From assembly GCF_002744175.1 (NCBI RefSeq), contig NZ_NKHF01000027.1, forward strand, positions 1 to 64,000: DNA of 64,000 bases, given 5' to 3'. This document shows positions 40,227-48,530 of this stretch, one piece after another; position 1 is the first letter of the stretch; each line of letters opens with the position of its first letter. Below the pieces are notes generated by a model. The model did not search any database. It saw only the letters and a program-made list of their open reading frames with translations, and had not been told where the DNA came from. This DNA comes from Pseudoalteromonas piscicida (lineage in GTDB: Bacteria; Pseudomonadota; Gammaproteobacteria; Enterobacterales; Alteromonadaceae). The translations under genes and the position numbers were made by a program.

Positions 40227-40253
40227 TCTGACTTAGTACTGAATAAAAAGTTC
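40227..40253 (-). promoter_or_regulatory. Autoregulatory sigma-E promoter of rpoE
   Basis: On the minus strand GAACTT (40248-40253) and TCAGA (40227-40231) are separated by 16 bases, the layout of sigma-E promoters. Directly upstream of the -35 box lies a long A-rich tract resembling an UP element. Autoregulation of rpoE by sigma-E is established in E. coli. The rest of the 297-base gap to nadB holds no gene; I could not settle on a nadB promoter. Confidence 0.75.
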
Positions 40254-40460
40254 TGTTTTTTTGTATTTTTTTTTAAAATAAACGAATTCATCCATCTTTG
40301 CGTACTAATTCTTGGTTGCATGTGTAGCACGATTCCATTAGCAATCACAAAATATGTTCTCAATGATTCTCATTAAACGGAACAAACTCTCTGCCTTCTA
40401 TGATAGCAGATGTGGTATAAATAACAGAATTAAACACAAAAACAGTTAAGATCTTCGAAT

Positions 40461-42068
40461 ATGAAAAATACAACTCACCACAGCACTGACGTTGTCATCA
40501 TTGGTAGTGGCGCTGCCGGACTCTCTTTGGCACTGTCTTTGGCAAATCATTGTCAGGTGACAGTGATCAGCAAAGGGGCATTAAAAGAAGGCTCTACGCT
40601 ATATGCTCAAGGGGGCATTGCTGCGGTATTCGATAAGAAGAACGATAGTATTGAATCTCATGTTGAAGATACACTCGCCGCTGGCGCCGGACTGTGCGAT
40701 CGCGATGCCGTGCACTACACCGCTTCAAATGCTAAGCACTGCTTAAAATGGCTGATCGAACAGGGTGTACCTTTTGATATGGAAGTGGATAGCAAAGGTA
40801 AGGAGCGTTTTCACCTAACCCGCGAAGGTGGACACAGCCACCGCCGTATTTTACATGCTGCCGACGCAACGGGTAAGGCCGTGCAAACTACATTAATAAG
40901 CCAAGTGCAGCAGCACCCAAAAATTAATTTACTGGAGCAGTATAACGCTATAGACCTGATTAAAGATAAACATCACCAGTCGGAGAATATCAGAGGCGTA
41001 TACGTCTATAACCGCAAGGCGGATAGAGTAGAGAGTATTGCAGCTAAGTTCGTAGCTTTGGCTACTGGCGGCGCCAGCAAAGTATACCTGTACACTTCAA
41101 ACCCTGACGTATCATCCGGTGATGGTATCGCGATGGCATGGCGTGCAGGTTGTCGAGTAGCCAATATGGAGTTTAATCAATTCCACCCAACCAGTTTATA
41201 TCATCCTGAACTGCAGAACTTCTTGATCACCGAAGCCATGCGCGGTGAAGGCGCATTGCTGAAGCGCCCTGATGGTACACGTTTTATGCCTGACTTTGAC
41301 GAGCGTGAAGAGCTCGCACCACGCGATGTAGTAGCTCGTGCTATCGACTATGAAATGAAGCGCTTAGGTGCGAACTGCGTTTACTTAGATATTTCACACA
41401 AAGATAAAGAGTTTATTATCGAGCACTTCCCGACGATTTACGCCAAGTGCTTGAGTGTTGGCTTAGATATCACTAAAGAGCCGATCCCAGTCGTACCGGC
41501 GGCACACTATACCTGCGGTGGTGTGATGACCGACTTTAACGGCCGTACTGACATCAATAACCTGTATGCCATTGGTGAAGTAGCCTATACCGGCTTACAT
41601 GGCGCCAACCGGATGGCAAGTAACTCACTGCTAGAGTGTATTGTTTTTGCACATGCTGCAGCAAAAGACATTTTAGCAAAAATAGAGCAAAGCCCCGCAC
41701 CAACAAACCTACCAGATTGGGATGAGAGTCGCGTTAGTGACTCAGATGAAGAGGTCGTGATCACCCACAACTGGCATGAACTTAGACTATTTATGTGGGA
41801 CTACGTCGGTATCGTTCGTTCCACTAAGCGCTTAGAGCGTGCGTTGCGTCGAGTTGAATTACTACAGCAAGAAATCCATGATTATTATGCAAACTTCAGA
41901 GTTAGTAATAACTTGCTCGAGCTGCGTAACTTAGTGCAAGTAGCCGAGCTCATTATACGCAGTGCGCTGGAGAGAAAAGAAAGTCGTGGTCTTCATTATA
42001 CCATTGACTTCCCAGACATGGCTGAAAACGCAGCGCCCACCATTTTGTCTCCTACTACACCGAATTAA
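40461..42068 (+). CDS. nadB: L-aspartate oxidase
   Basis: Oxidises L-aspartate to iminoaspartate, the first step of de novo NAD synthesis, using FAD and oxygen or fumarate. The 535-residue protein has the FAD loop [18 protein letters not shown] (GSGAAG at 15-20), [26 protein letters not shown] and [14 protein letters not shown]. nadB diverges from rpoE as in E. coli. The TAA stop lies inside the first bases of the repeat element that follows. Confidence 0.97.
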   Translation: MKNTTHHSTDVVIIGSGAAGLSLALSLANHCQVTVISKGALKEGSTLYAQGGIAAVFDKKNDSIESHVEDTLAAGAGLCDRDAVHYTASNAKHCLKWLIEQGVPFDMEVDSKGKERFHLTREGGHSHRRILHAADATGKAVQTTLISQVQQHPKINLLEQYNAIDLIKDKHHQSENIRGVYVYNRKADRVESIAAKFVALATGGASKVYLYTSNPDVSSGDGIAMAWRAGCRVANMEFNQFHPTSLYHPELQNFLITEAMRGEGALLKRPDGTRFMPDFDEREELAPRDVVARAIDYEMKRLGANCVYLDISHKDKEFIIEHFPTIYAKCLSVGLDITKEPIPVVPAAHYTCGGVMTDFNGRTDINNLYAIGEVAYTGLHGANRMASNSLLECIVFAHAAAKDILAKIEQSPAPTNLPDWDESRVSDSDEEVVITHNWHELRLFMWDYVGIVRSTKRLERALRRVELLQQEIHDYYANFRVSNNLLELRNLVQVAELIIRSALERKESRGLHYTIDFPDMAENAAPTILSPTTPN

Positions 42069-42255
42069 CCTGAACTCGGGATAACAACTTGTTCTCTAGC
42101 AACTGTTATCCCTTACTACTGCGTTAAACTTGCTTGCAATAGGCCAGAGGTTAATTATTGTTTGATGAGTGCGCTACCTAGGCAGTGCACTCACTTTTTG
42201 CCAGCCAGCACTCATTTAGCCTAAGCTTGGGTTAATTAACCTGAGGTTTGGGCTT
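42065..42255. repeat. Inverted-repeat element B, overlapping the nadB and cptA stop codons
   Basis: TTAACCTGAACTCGGGATAA (42065-42084) and the hairpin GGGATAACA ... TGTTATCCC match element A closely. At the far side CTAAGCTTGGGTTAA (about 42221-42235) looks like a degenerate opposite end. It is followed by TTAACCTGAGGTTTGG (42236-42251), identical over 16 bases to the left end of element C. A further hairpin GAGTGC ... GCACTC (42165-42192) lies inside. Exact borders are uncertain. The nadB stop and the cptA stop both fall in TTAA of these motifs. Confidence 0.5.
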
Positions 42256-42658
42256 GCAATACGGTGCGACACAACAGCCGCCAATCAGATTCTTGCACAG
42301 CACGACGCGTAATAAAAACCTGTTGCTTCATCCCTCTTTCATTTCCAAGGGTTAACTCTACTTGCTTATCAAACCAGATGGTCGCAGCCATCAATTGGCC
42401 TTTAAAGTGCACCTGCTGCGCGTGGAGCTCTATATAGCGTTTTTCATGAATAAGGAGTAAAGTTCCAGTTGTTGGTGTTCGTGCTTGCAGCCGCAACCAA
42501 TAAGCGTAACCGACGGTGACACAGCATATTGTGATAAGCCAATATAGACTTGGGAACAGCAAAAAAAGAATAAACGCAAGGCAAGAAAAGAGAACCACAA
42601 AGAGTGTGCGGTTCTGCTGGTTGTGTTGAAAATCGATTCTAGACGCGGATCCGATCAA
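42236..42658 (-). CDS. cptA: CptA/YgfX-type inner membrane protein
   Basis: A 140-residue protein next to sdhE, in the place of E. coli ygfX (cptA). Two membrane helices lie at about 18-55, followed by a soluble part. E. coli YgfX has been described as a toxin affecting FtsZ/MreB with YgfY as antitoxin, but its partner is now better known as SdhE, so the toxin role is doubtful. No ATG is available. The apparent start is TTG at 42658, overlapping sdhE by 20 bases. The last codons (Q-T-S-G-stop) read through a TIR-like repeat motif, so the C-terminus may have been altered. Confidence 0.75.
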   Translation of the reverse strand: MIGSASRIDFQHNQQNRTLFVVLFSCLAFILFLLFPSLYWLITICCVTVGYAYWLRLQARTPTTGTLLLIHEKRYIELHAQQVHFKGQLMAATIWFDKQVELTLGNERGMKQQVFITRRAVQESDWRLLCRTVLQAQTSG

Positions 42659-42890
42659 GGATAAACGTAACCATGCGTTTTAGCTCAGGATCTGGGCACT
42701 CTTCATGACCCATAAACCACGCAAATAAATCTGGATCTTCACAGGTAACAAGACGTTGAAAAACGTACTTACCTTCGTCTGATAGCGCGTCATAAGCCTG
42801 ATCTACAAATGGCTCCAAAATAACGTCCAACTCTAACATGCCACGACGGCAAGCCCATTTCACTCGAGCTTTAGGCAGCAACTCAACCAT
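42639..42890 (-). CDS. sdhE: FAD assembly factor SdhE
   Basis: Small protein that promotes covalent FAD attachment to succinate dehydrogenase SdhA and fumarate reductase. The 83-residue sequence has the invariant RRGMLELDVIL motif, with an RG pair required for flavinylation, and the closing segment CPDPELKRMVTFILDRIR. It overlaps cptA and diverges from ygfZ, a conserved neighbourhood. Confidence 0.94.
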   Translation of the reverse strand: MVELLPKARVKWACRRGMLELDVILEPFVDQAYDALSDEGKYVFQRLVTCEDPDLFAWFMGHEECPDPELKRMVTFILDRIRV

Positions 42891-43050
42891 AAACTGATTA
42901 ACCCCTGATAAACTATTGAGAAAATTATACCCACTCTACTGAACATATGCCATAAAACTTACAGAAATGGCGTATTGAAATTCTGAGTCCCTATCTCCAC
43001 TTCTGATTTTACGGTAACATTACGAAAACACTTTAATAGGGATCAACATT

Positions 43051-43962
43051 ATGTCAATTGCTCGTGCTTATGCGCTTCCTTTCAAGGTTATTCGCATTTC
43101 AGGACAAGATAAACTTAGCTATTTGCACGGTCAGGTTACGCAAGACATTAACCTTATCAAAGAAAACAACTTTATGTGGTCAGGACATTGCAGCCCAAAG
43201 GGGAAACTATGGTCTGTTTCTCGCCTTACTCGGCTGCAAGATGAGTACTTAATGATTGCAAGCAGCGCTGAAGCCGAAGCCTCATTGCGTGAACTTAAAA
43301 AATATGGCGTATTTGCGAAGGTCGATATCGACTTTGCTGATTGCGACGTCATCGGTCTAATAGCAGAAGACGCAAGCACCTTGGCTGCAGCCTTTAATAT
43401 TGAGCTAAACTCTGGAGCAACTGCATTTGACGTAGCTCAGGGTAAGTTATTAAAGCTCAATGATAGCCGCTTTCTCCTACTTAACTTTGGCGGAGCAAAC
43501 TTACCAAACGAAATCGTGCTAGAAGCTAACCCAGCCCCATTTATTGCAAGTAGTATTTTGGCGGGAGAACCAGCAATTGACGCGGATCACATTGATGAAT
43601 TTGTGCCACAGATGGTAAATCTGCAAGCATTGGACGGGATCAGCTTTAAAAAAGGTTGCTATACTGGTCAAGAAACCGTTGCACGCATGCGTTATCTCGG
43701 TAAGAACAAACGGGCAATGTACATTGTCTCGGGAACCACTGCAGAGCGTATTGAAGAGACAGATATCGAACTACAAATTGAAGACAACTGGCGCCGCGGT
43801 GGCAAGGTGATTCAACAAACATTCGACACTGATACAAATCTATACTATGCCTTAGCGATAATGCCGAATGATACCCCTCATGACGCAGTGCTAAGAGCGA
43901 AAAATTCACCAGAGGTGAGTCTTACCATTCAACCTCTACCTTATTCTTTAGAAGACAACTAA
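43051..43962 (+). CDS. ygfZ: tRNA-modifying/Fe-S cluster protein YgfZ
   Basis: Folate-binding protein of the GcvT-like family needed for full activity of some Fe-S enzymes such as MiaB. The 303-residue sequence carries the hallmark K-G-C-Y-T-G-Q-E at 201-208, with the conserved cysteine C203, within a three-lobed aminomethyltransferase fold. GGGA precedes the ATG. The gene diverges from sdhE, another enzyme-maturation factor, and lies 11 bases before the slyD-like gene. Confidence 0.93.
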   Translation: MSIARAYALPFKVIRISGQDKLSYLHGQVTQDINLIKENNFMWSGHCSPKGKLWSVSRLTRLQDEYLMIASSAEAEASLRELKKYGVFAKVDIDFADCDVIGLIAEDASTLAAAFNIELNSGATAFDVAQGKLLKLNDSRFLLLNFGGANLPNEIVLEANPAPFIASSILAGEPAIDADHIDEFVPQMVNLQALDGISFKKGCYTGQETVARMRYLGKNKRAMYIVSGTTAERIEETDIELQIEDNWRRGGKVIQQTFDTDTNLYYALAIMPNDTPHDAVLRAKNSPEVSLTIQPLPYSLEDN

Positions 43963-43973
43963 CGGGATCTTAT

Positions 43974-44459
43974 ATGATTATTGGCCCTAACTCAGTAGTA
44001 ACCATTCACTACTCAGTTCAAGACAAAGACAACAACACCATCGATAGCACTTTTGATGATGAGCCTGTAGTAGCGATGCTAGGTTCAGGCTACCTGATCC
44101 CAGGCTTAGATGATGCACTGCAGGGCAAACAGGCTGGTGATACTTTTAGCGTCACAATTGAGCCTCAAGAAGGCTACGGTGAGCGTTTTGACGAACTCAC
44201 TCAAGCCGTGCCTAAATCTATGTTTGAAGGCATGGAAATCGAAGTTGGCATGCAATTTAGAGCAACTACAGATGAAGGCGACCAAGTGGTTGTGATCATC
44301 GGTATTGAAGACGAAGAAGTCATTGTAGATGCCAACCATCCCCTTTCAGGGATCACACTAAACTTTGACGTAGAAGTGGTTGAAGTAAGAGAAGCCACGG
44401 CTGAAGAAGTAGCTCATGGCCACGTTCATGGCGAAGGTGGCTGTGGTCACGACCACTAA
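43974..44459 (+). CDS. slyD: FKBP-type peptidyl-prolyl isomerase, SlyD-like
   Basis: Cis-trans prolyl isomerase with an inserted chaperone flap. The 161-residue protein begins with the FKBP core (VVTIHYSVQDKDNNTIDSTF). GYLIPGLDDALQGKQAGD and a flap region (about 70-125) follow. The C-terminus is rich in His and Cys (GHVHGEGGCGHDH), the nickel/zinc-binding type of tail found in SlyD, though shorter than in E. coli. It is close behind ygfZ and followed by a terminator. Confidence 0.88.
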   Translation: MIIGPNSVVTIHYSVQDKDNNTIDSTFDDEPVVAMLGSGYLIPGLDDALQGKQAGDTFSVTIEPQEGYGERFDELTQAVPKSMFEGMEIEVGMQFRATTDEGDQVVVIIGIEDEEVIVDANHPLSGITLNFDVEVVEVREATAEEVAHGHVHGEGGCGHDH

Positions 44460-44480
44460 AACGTCCTGTGTTTTAGATAC

Positions 44481-44510
44481 AAAAAAGCGCTGACTACTCA
44501 GCGCTTTTTT
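44481..44510. terminator. Bidirectional terminator
   Basis: AAAAAAGCGCTGA and TCAGCGCTTTTTT pair around a short loop, with T-runs on both strands. It serves the slyD-like gene on the plus strand and the convergent membrane-protein gene on the minus strand, whose last codons it overlaps. Confidence 0.85.
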
Positions 44511-44943
44511 CTTTTTTAAGTTTACTTTCCATTGCCTTAACAAGGTTTGCTTGGTCATTGGTGCCTAAGCGATATTTAGTACCATCTTTCATCACCACCT
44601 CTAACGCGTCAAACCCCGCAACTGTGTATACCCAGCCGTCGGTGCTAATGCGCATGCCTATTCCATGGCGTAATGAATTAGTAACCGGCTGGACAAATTC
44701 GATATCATCAAATTGTAGTGTCATTTTGGCAACAGATGGACCAAACCACCAGCTCAAGGTTTGCTGTTGCTTATCAACTTGGATAGTCAAGCCATAGAAT
44801 ATAAACGCTACCAGCGACAGGATAACCAAAAACGCCACAAATGCGAGGTTACTGCCGGTAAGATAAATTGCCAAAACCGTAAAGCTGGCAATAAAAGCAA
44901 GAAAGAGCCATATGACCCAAGCAAACTGTATATTTTTATACAT
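44494..44943 (-). CDS. Membrane-anchored protein with a PH-like domain, function unknown
   Basis: A 149-residue protein. Two hydrophobic helices (about 8-28 and 33-53) are followed by a soluble domain of beta strands (WWFGPSVAKMTLQFDDIEFV, then GIGMRISTDGWVYTVAGFDA), which resembles bacterial PH-like domains. The C-terminal KKKEKSAE tail overlaps the terminator hairpin. I do not recognise a named family member and see no functional partner nearby. Confidence 0.65.
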   Translation of the reverse strand: MYKNIQFAWVIWLFLAFIASFTVLAIYLTGSNLAFVAFLVILSLVAFIFYGLTIQVDKQQQTLSWWFGPSVAKMTLQFDDIEFVQPVTNSLRHGIGMRISTDGWVYTVAGFDALEVVMKDGTKYRLGTNDQANLVKAMESKLKKEKSAE

Positions 44944-44955
44944 TGATACTCTTCT

Positions 44956-45783
44956 TTAATTAAAGCTGTATACCAAAGTAGCACCGAGTTCAGTATCTAC
45001 CTTTTCTTTTTCATCTTCAGGTTGTGAGTTATAACGGTAGATAAACGCAAACTTCAGCGCGATCCCACCGAGTACTTGTGTCACCAATGCCGACTCAGCA
45101 AACAGACGAGAGTTTAATCCTGATAGCGACTGTTCGAAACTCACATCCTGATTAAAGCGCGTTCGCCTCGATATATTTCTTTCCCACTGTAATGCCATTC
45201 GTAACAGCTGACCTTTTTCAGTTCTGTCTTCCTCAGCCTCCAATTCGACTTCATTATCGATTCGAGAAATAGACATGCCGGGGCCAATATCGATATCAAC
45301 TGTATTCTTTCTTCCCTCAAACACCCGATTACCGTAACCAAGTGCGATGGTGGTGGTATATTCTTTACCGTTAAACCTATCACGCTCATAATCGCCATAC
45401 ATAAAAAATGACGCATTATCATCGCCGAGTTTGTAGTTCCCCTGAGCTGAGCCAAAATAGCGTGAGGCTGATACGTCTTCAACATCTGTTTCGGTATTTT
45501 TCTCTCGGCGATAGAGCCCATCAAATTTGAACTGGTTACGCCATTTGGGAAAGTCCTGATAGAGGTTACTTTTCAGTTTAAACGAGGTATTTTGAGTATT
45601 GCCTTTGTTGACAATAAAACCAAACTCAACATCGCCATATAGCATTTCACCCTTATGCTGTTGATGGATCTCATCATCAGGCATACTGCCGTATTCGTGG
45701 AAGTCCTCAAACGGATCAGCAGCTTGGCTTGGTAACGATACCAAGCCAAACACTATTAAAACTATAAATTTAAAAAATGGCAC
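44956..45783 (-). CDS. DUF481 outer membrane protein (YdiY-like)
   Basis: A 275-residue secreted protein with a signal peptide (about 1-21, cleaved after SQAA) and a beta-rich body typical of DUF481: LYGDVEFGFIVNKGNTQNTS, then NQFKFDGLYRREKNTE and repeating strand pairs to a C-terminal LVYSFN. The family is called salt-induced outer-membrane protein in some annotations, but no activity is known. It is 12 bases upstream of the PH-like gene and probably co-transcribed with it. Confidence 0.8.
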   Translation of the reverse strand: MPFFKFIVLIVFGLVSLPSQAADPFEDFHEYGSMPDDEIHQQHKGEMLYGDVEFGFIVNKGNTQNTSFKLKSNLYQDFPKWRNQFKFDGLYRREKNTETDVEDVSASRYFGSAQGNYKLGDDNASFFMYGDYERDRFNGKEYTTTIALGYGNRVFEGRKNTVDIDIGPGMSISRIDNEVELEAEEDRTEKGQLLRMALQWERNISRRTRFNQDVSFEQSLSGLNSRLFAESALVTQVLGGIALKFAFIYRYNSQPEDEKEKVDTELGATLVYSFN

Positions 45784-45800
45784 AAACGACTACTTTACGG

Positions 45801-46118
45801 TTATTGTTTCCAAATAATGTGACAAAATGGTGCGTCTAAGTCTCGACTGATTAAGATTTTCGCATATACCTGATCTGAATCGTCAAACTCAATGCCCACT
45901 AGTACTTGAACAAAGTGCTCTGGTTCCGCTTCTTGCTCGTAGGCAGTAACGCTCGACCAACTTTCATCCGGTTCACTTTCTTCAATAAAACCACGCTCTT
46001 CACGATGTTCATTAAACATTTCAATATCGTGTTCTTCGAGGTTATCGGGAGCCAATTCAAGGAAAATATCATAAGCCTGATGAGCGGCTTCTTCGATGCT
46101 ACAAAGTCTTGCTGTCAT
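45801..46118 (-). CDS. yciU: DUF440 family protein YciU (putative double-stranded DNA mimic)
   Basis: A 105-residue, very acidic protein. EEAAHQAYDIFLELAPDNLE, EERG, and the C-terminal ILISRDLDAPFCHIIWKQ align by eye with E. coli YciU (HI1450 family). This family was proposed to mimic DNA because of its surface charge; its target is not established, though HU binding has been suggested for the Haemophilus member. It stands 18 bases upstream of the DUF481 gene. Confidence 0.88.
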   Translation of the reverse strand: MTARLCSIEEAAHQAYDIFLELAPDNLEEHDIEMFNEHREERGFIEESEPDESWSSVTAYEQEAEPEHFVQVLVGIEFDDSDQVYAKILISRDLDAPFCHIIWKQ

Positions 46119-46319
46119 GGACGCTAGCCTTTTGTTTTAAAGTTGGCGCAATAATAGCAAAATGCGCTAAAACATAAATACACTGTCGCGATATTCAAAC
46201 AGAAAATAACGCTAAACGGCGAAGAAATTATCAGTTAAAGTTGAATCTTATAACGCTTTTAAGTTATTACTCTAAAAATAACGTGCAATACCAATAATTA
46301 AAGACAGGGACCCCTCACT

Positions 46320-47117
46320 ATGATTTCATATACCGAAACCAATAATATTGCTTATGTCACCCTATCTCGTCCCGAAAAACAAAATGCGCTTTCTGTGGAA
46401 ATGTTTGTTGGCTTAGACAAAGCCATCAACACCATCGCTAAAAACAAAACTATTCGAGCCGTTGTACTGCAAGGTGAAGGAGCACACTTTTGCGCAGGCC
46501 TAGACGTAAAAAGCGTACTTAAAAAACCAACGGGTATTGTAAAGTTACTACGAAAATGGCTACCTGGAAATGCCAACTTAGTTCAACGTGTAGTGCTTGG
46601 CTGGCAGTCTCTGCCCGTCCCTGTTATCGCCAAAATATCAGGAAACTGTTTAGGTGGCGGCTGTCATATCGCTTTGGGTGCGGATATTCGTATTGCCGAC
46701 AATTCAGCTCAATTTGCCATAATGGAAGCAAAATGGGGATTGTGCCCAGACATGGGGGGCAGCTTGCTGTTGCCTGCGACTATGAATAAAGATAAAGCAT
46801 TACTGATGACCATACATGCCGAAAGGATCACAGCACAGCAAGCGCTAGAAGATGGCCTTATCACTGAGCTTTGCGATGATACAGATGCGAGAATAAACCA
46901 GTTGTTAGCGCAATTTAGTTCGCGCTCTCCAGATGCAATCGCGGCGATAAAAAAAGTATATAATCGCGCCTATAACCAACCGTCACGCAAGCTGCTGTGG
47001 CTAGAAACTTGGTCACAAATTAAATTACTCAAAGCCAAAAATACTAAAATCGCGATGAAAAACGCAGGCACCACAGAACATGACAAAAAACCTTTTTTAC
47101 CTAGGATGAAATGGTAG
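46320..47117 (+). CDS. Crotonase-family enoyl-CoA hydratase/isomerase
   Basis: A 265-residue crotonase-fold enzyme acting on an acyl-CoA. The oxyanion-hole segments are GAHFCAGLDVKSVL (about 54-67) and SGNCLGGGCHIALGADIRIA (107-126). Glu136 (FAIMEAKWGLCPDMGG) corresponds to the second catalytic glutamate of hydratases, and Asp144 follows in the PDMGG loop. The first catalytic glutamate is replaced by His116. This favours an isomerase or other crotonase reaction over standard hydration. An AGGGA ribosome-binding site precedes the ATG. The gene stands alone, so its pathway is unclear. Confidence 0.82.
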   Translation: MISYTETNNIAYVTLSRPEKQNALSVEMFVGLDKAINTIAKNKTIRAVVLQGEGAHFCAGLDVKSVLKKPTGIVKLLRKWLPGNANLVQRVVLGWQSLPVPVIAKISGNCLGGGCHIALGADIRIADNSAQFAIMEAKWGLCPDMGGSLLLPATMNKDKALLMTIHAERITAQQALEDGLITELCDDTDARINQLLAQFSSRSPDAIAAIKKVYNRAYNQPSRKLLWLETWSQIKLLKAKNTKIAMKNAGTTEHDKKPFLPRMKW

Positions 47118-47194
47118 CATTCAAAGTGCTACGTTAACTTGCCCAAAAGTATGATGTGCAATTCGATTCCACAGCGTACAATTGGCTATCATAG

Positions 47195-47445
47195 TTAACC
47201 TGAGGTTTGGATAAGAAATGAGCTAACTCATTGTTTTTAAAATCACATTAAATAATTTCCTTGTCTAGCCAGAGAGTTTTGGCGATAACAGCGCTCTCGC
47301 GTTCTGCTACCGCCCTGGTAACTACACCCTTGTAGGCAAGGCGAATTTACGCACCAATAGCTGGCTATTGGAAGTGAATTCAACGCAGTTAGCGCTAAAA
47401 CTGGTTGCTAGAAAGGCATTAATTATCCGAAGCTCAGATTAGTTA
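47195..47445. repeat. Foldback element C (about 250 bp, MITE-like)
   Basis: The ends are TTAACCTGAGGTTTGGATAAG (47195-47215) and, inverted, TTATCCGAAGCTCAGATTAG (47423-47442). They match at about 16 of 19 positions. The interior is also a long imperfect palindrome: CTAGCCAGAGAGTTTTGGCG on the left answers CGCTAAAACTGGTTGCTAG on the right, centred on CCAATAGCTGGCTATTGG near 47355-47372. No coding potential is seen. With flanking sequence it fills the 345-base gap between the crotonase and lrgA genes. Confidence 0.7.
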
Positions 47446-47462
47446 TAAAGGATCTCGTCTTA

Positions 47463-47831
47463 ATGATACACATCGTGAAGTTGATACTACAATTTGCTGT
47501 TGGCTTTGCAGTTATTTTAGGGTGTCTATTTAGTGCCAAGTGGGTAGTTCAGATCACCGGGTTACAACTCCCTGCGGCGCTACTTGGTATGATATTTTTA
47601 CTCATACTGTTGATGACAAAAATTATCAAAACTGAATGGCTCGCGCCTGCCGCAGAACCCATTTTAAAATATATGGCACTGTTTTTTATTCCCGCAGGCG
47701 TTGGCTTAGTCGAACATTTGGGGCTATTTCAATCTCATTGGCCGATGCTATTATTATTACTGTTTGGCGTACCTACGGTTAGCTTGGTGCTATTAAGCCC
47801 TATTGTGAAGAAAATAAAGTTCCGTGATTAA
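47463..47831 (+). CDS. lrgA: CidA/LrgA family membrane protein
   Basis: A 122-residue, four-helix inner-membrane protein of the holin-like CidA/LrgA family (LPAALLGMIFLLILLM in the second helix; MALFFIPAGVGLVEHLGLF in the third). In Staphylococcus these modulate murein hydrolase activity and overflow metabolism. In gammaproteobacteria the YohJ/YohK pair is the counterpart, and transport roles have been proposed. AGGA lies about 10 bases before the ATG. It overlaps lrgB by eight bases. Confidence 0.87.
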   Translation: MIHIVKLILQFAVGFAVILGCLFSAKWVVQITGLQLPAALLGMIFLLILLMTKIIKTEWLAPAAEPILKYMALFFIPAGVGLVEHLGLFQSHWPMLLLLLFGVPTVSLVLLSPIVKKIKFRD

Positions 47832-48516
47832 TGTAATAGTTGCAACAACGCTCACTGTGGCGTTATTTTTTATGATGCGAGCCGTGTACCAACGCGTCAC
47901 CGTACCGCTGCTCAATCCTGTGCTCTTATGTATTTTATCTATCTCTGCATTACTATTGCTAACTCAATTTGACTATCATACTTATCAACAAGCGACCTTA
48001 CCCATCCATTACTTGCTAGAGCCCGCAGTTGTTGCATTAGCCTATCCACTATACAAACAATTTCATCAGATAAAACCGGTCTTTTTCGCACTTTGCTTTA
48101 CCAGCTGGCTAGGTGTCTCTCTTTCTACCTTCAGCGCCTTTATGATCTGTCACCTTTTTGCTGCCGATGCACAGCTTTCTGCGTCTATGGCGGCTTTGTC
48201 TGTCACCACGCCTATCACCTTGCTTATAAGTGACTATTTGGGGGGGATCCCTGCGGTTGCCGCCATCATGGTCATATTAATTGGTGTTTTTGGTGGCGTG
48301 TTGGGGCTACATCTGCTGCACTGGTGTAACGTCGAAAGCGCCCAAGCGAAAGGTACAGCGCTAGGTGTTGTTTGCCATGCAATAGGCACAGCGGCAGCTA
48401 TTGAACATCACCCAATGGCCGGCGCATTCGCCTCTGCTGCAATGACCATTACTGCAATGATAACTGCACTTTGGGTGCCGTTGTTTTATCATTGGTTAAC
48501 TACTCTCATTTACTGA
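47824..48516 (+). CDS. lrgB: LrgB/CidB family membrane protein
   Basis: A 230-residue partner of LrgA with about seven membrane helices and the conserved segments LLEPAVVALAYPLYKQF, KSVTTPI-like ALSVTTPITLLISD, and ALGVVCHAIGTAAAIE near the C-terminus. The probable start is GTG at 47824, within the 3' end of lrgA. A downstream ATG at about 47872 would remove the first helix. Confidence 0.88.
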   Translation: MINVIVATTLTVALFFMMRAVYQRVTVPLLNPVLLCILSISALLLLTQFDYHTYQQATLPIHYLLEPAVVALAYPLYKQFHQIKPVFFALCFTSWLGVSLSTFSAFMICHLFAADAQLSASMAALSVTTPITLLISDYLGGIPAVAAIMVILIGVFGGVLGLHLLHWCNVESAQAKGTALGVVCHAIGTAAAIEHHPMAGAFASAAMTITAMITALWVPLFYHWLTTLIY

Positions 48517-48530
48517 CTCAGGACACTACA

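Noticed and set aside
42165..42200. tRNA-like or sRNA gene in the nadB-cptA gap
   Set aside because: Only a simple hairpin with a short T-run is seen; no cloverleaf and no clear promoter.
42236..42890. cptA-sdhE as a toxin-antitoxin system
   Set aside because: SdhE is a flavinylation factor with clear motif conservation, and the toxin claim for YgfX is weak. The pair is a conserved core locus, not a mobile module.
47463..48516. lrgA-lrgB as part of a prophage lysis cassette
   Set aside because: No endolysin, spanin or phage gene is near; these are chromosomal CidA/LrgA and CidB/LrgB family proteins.
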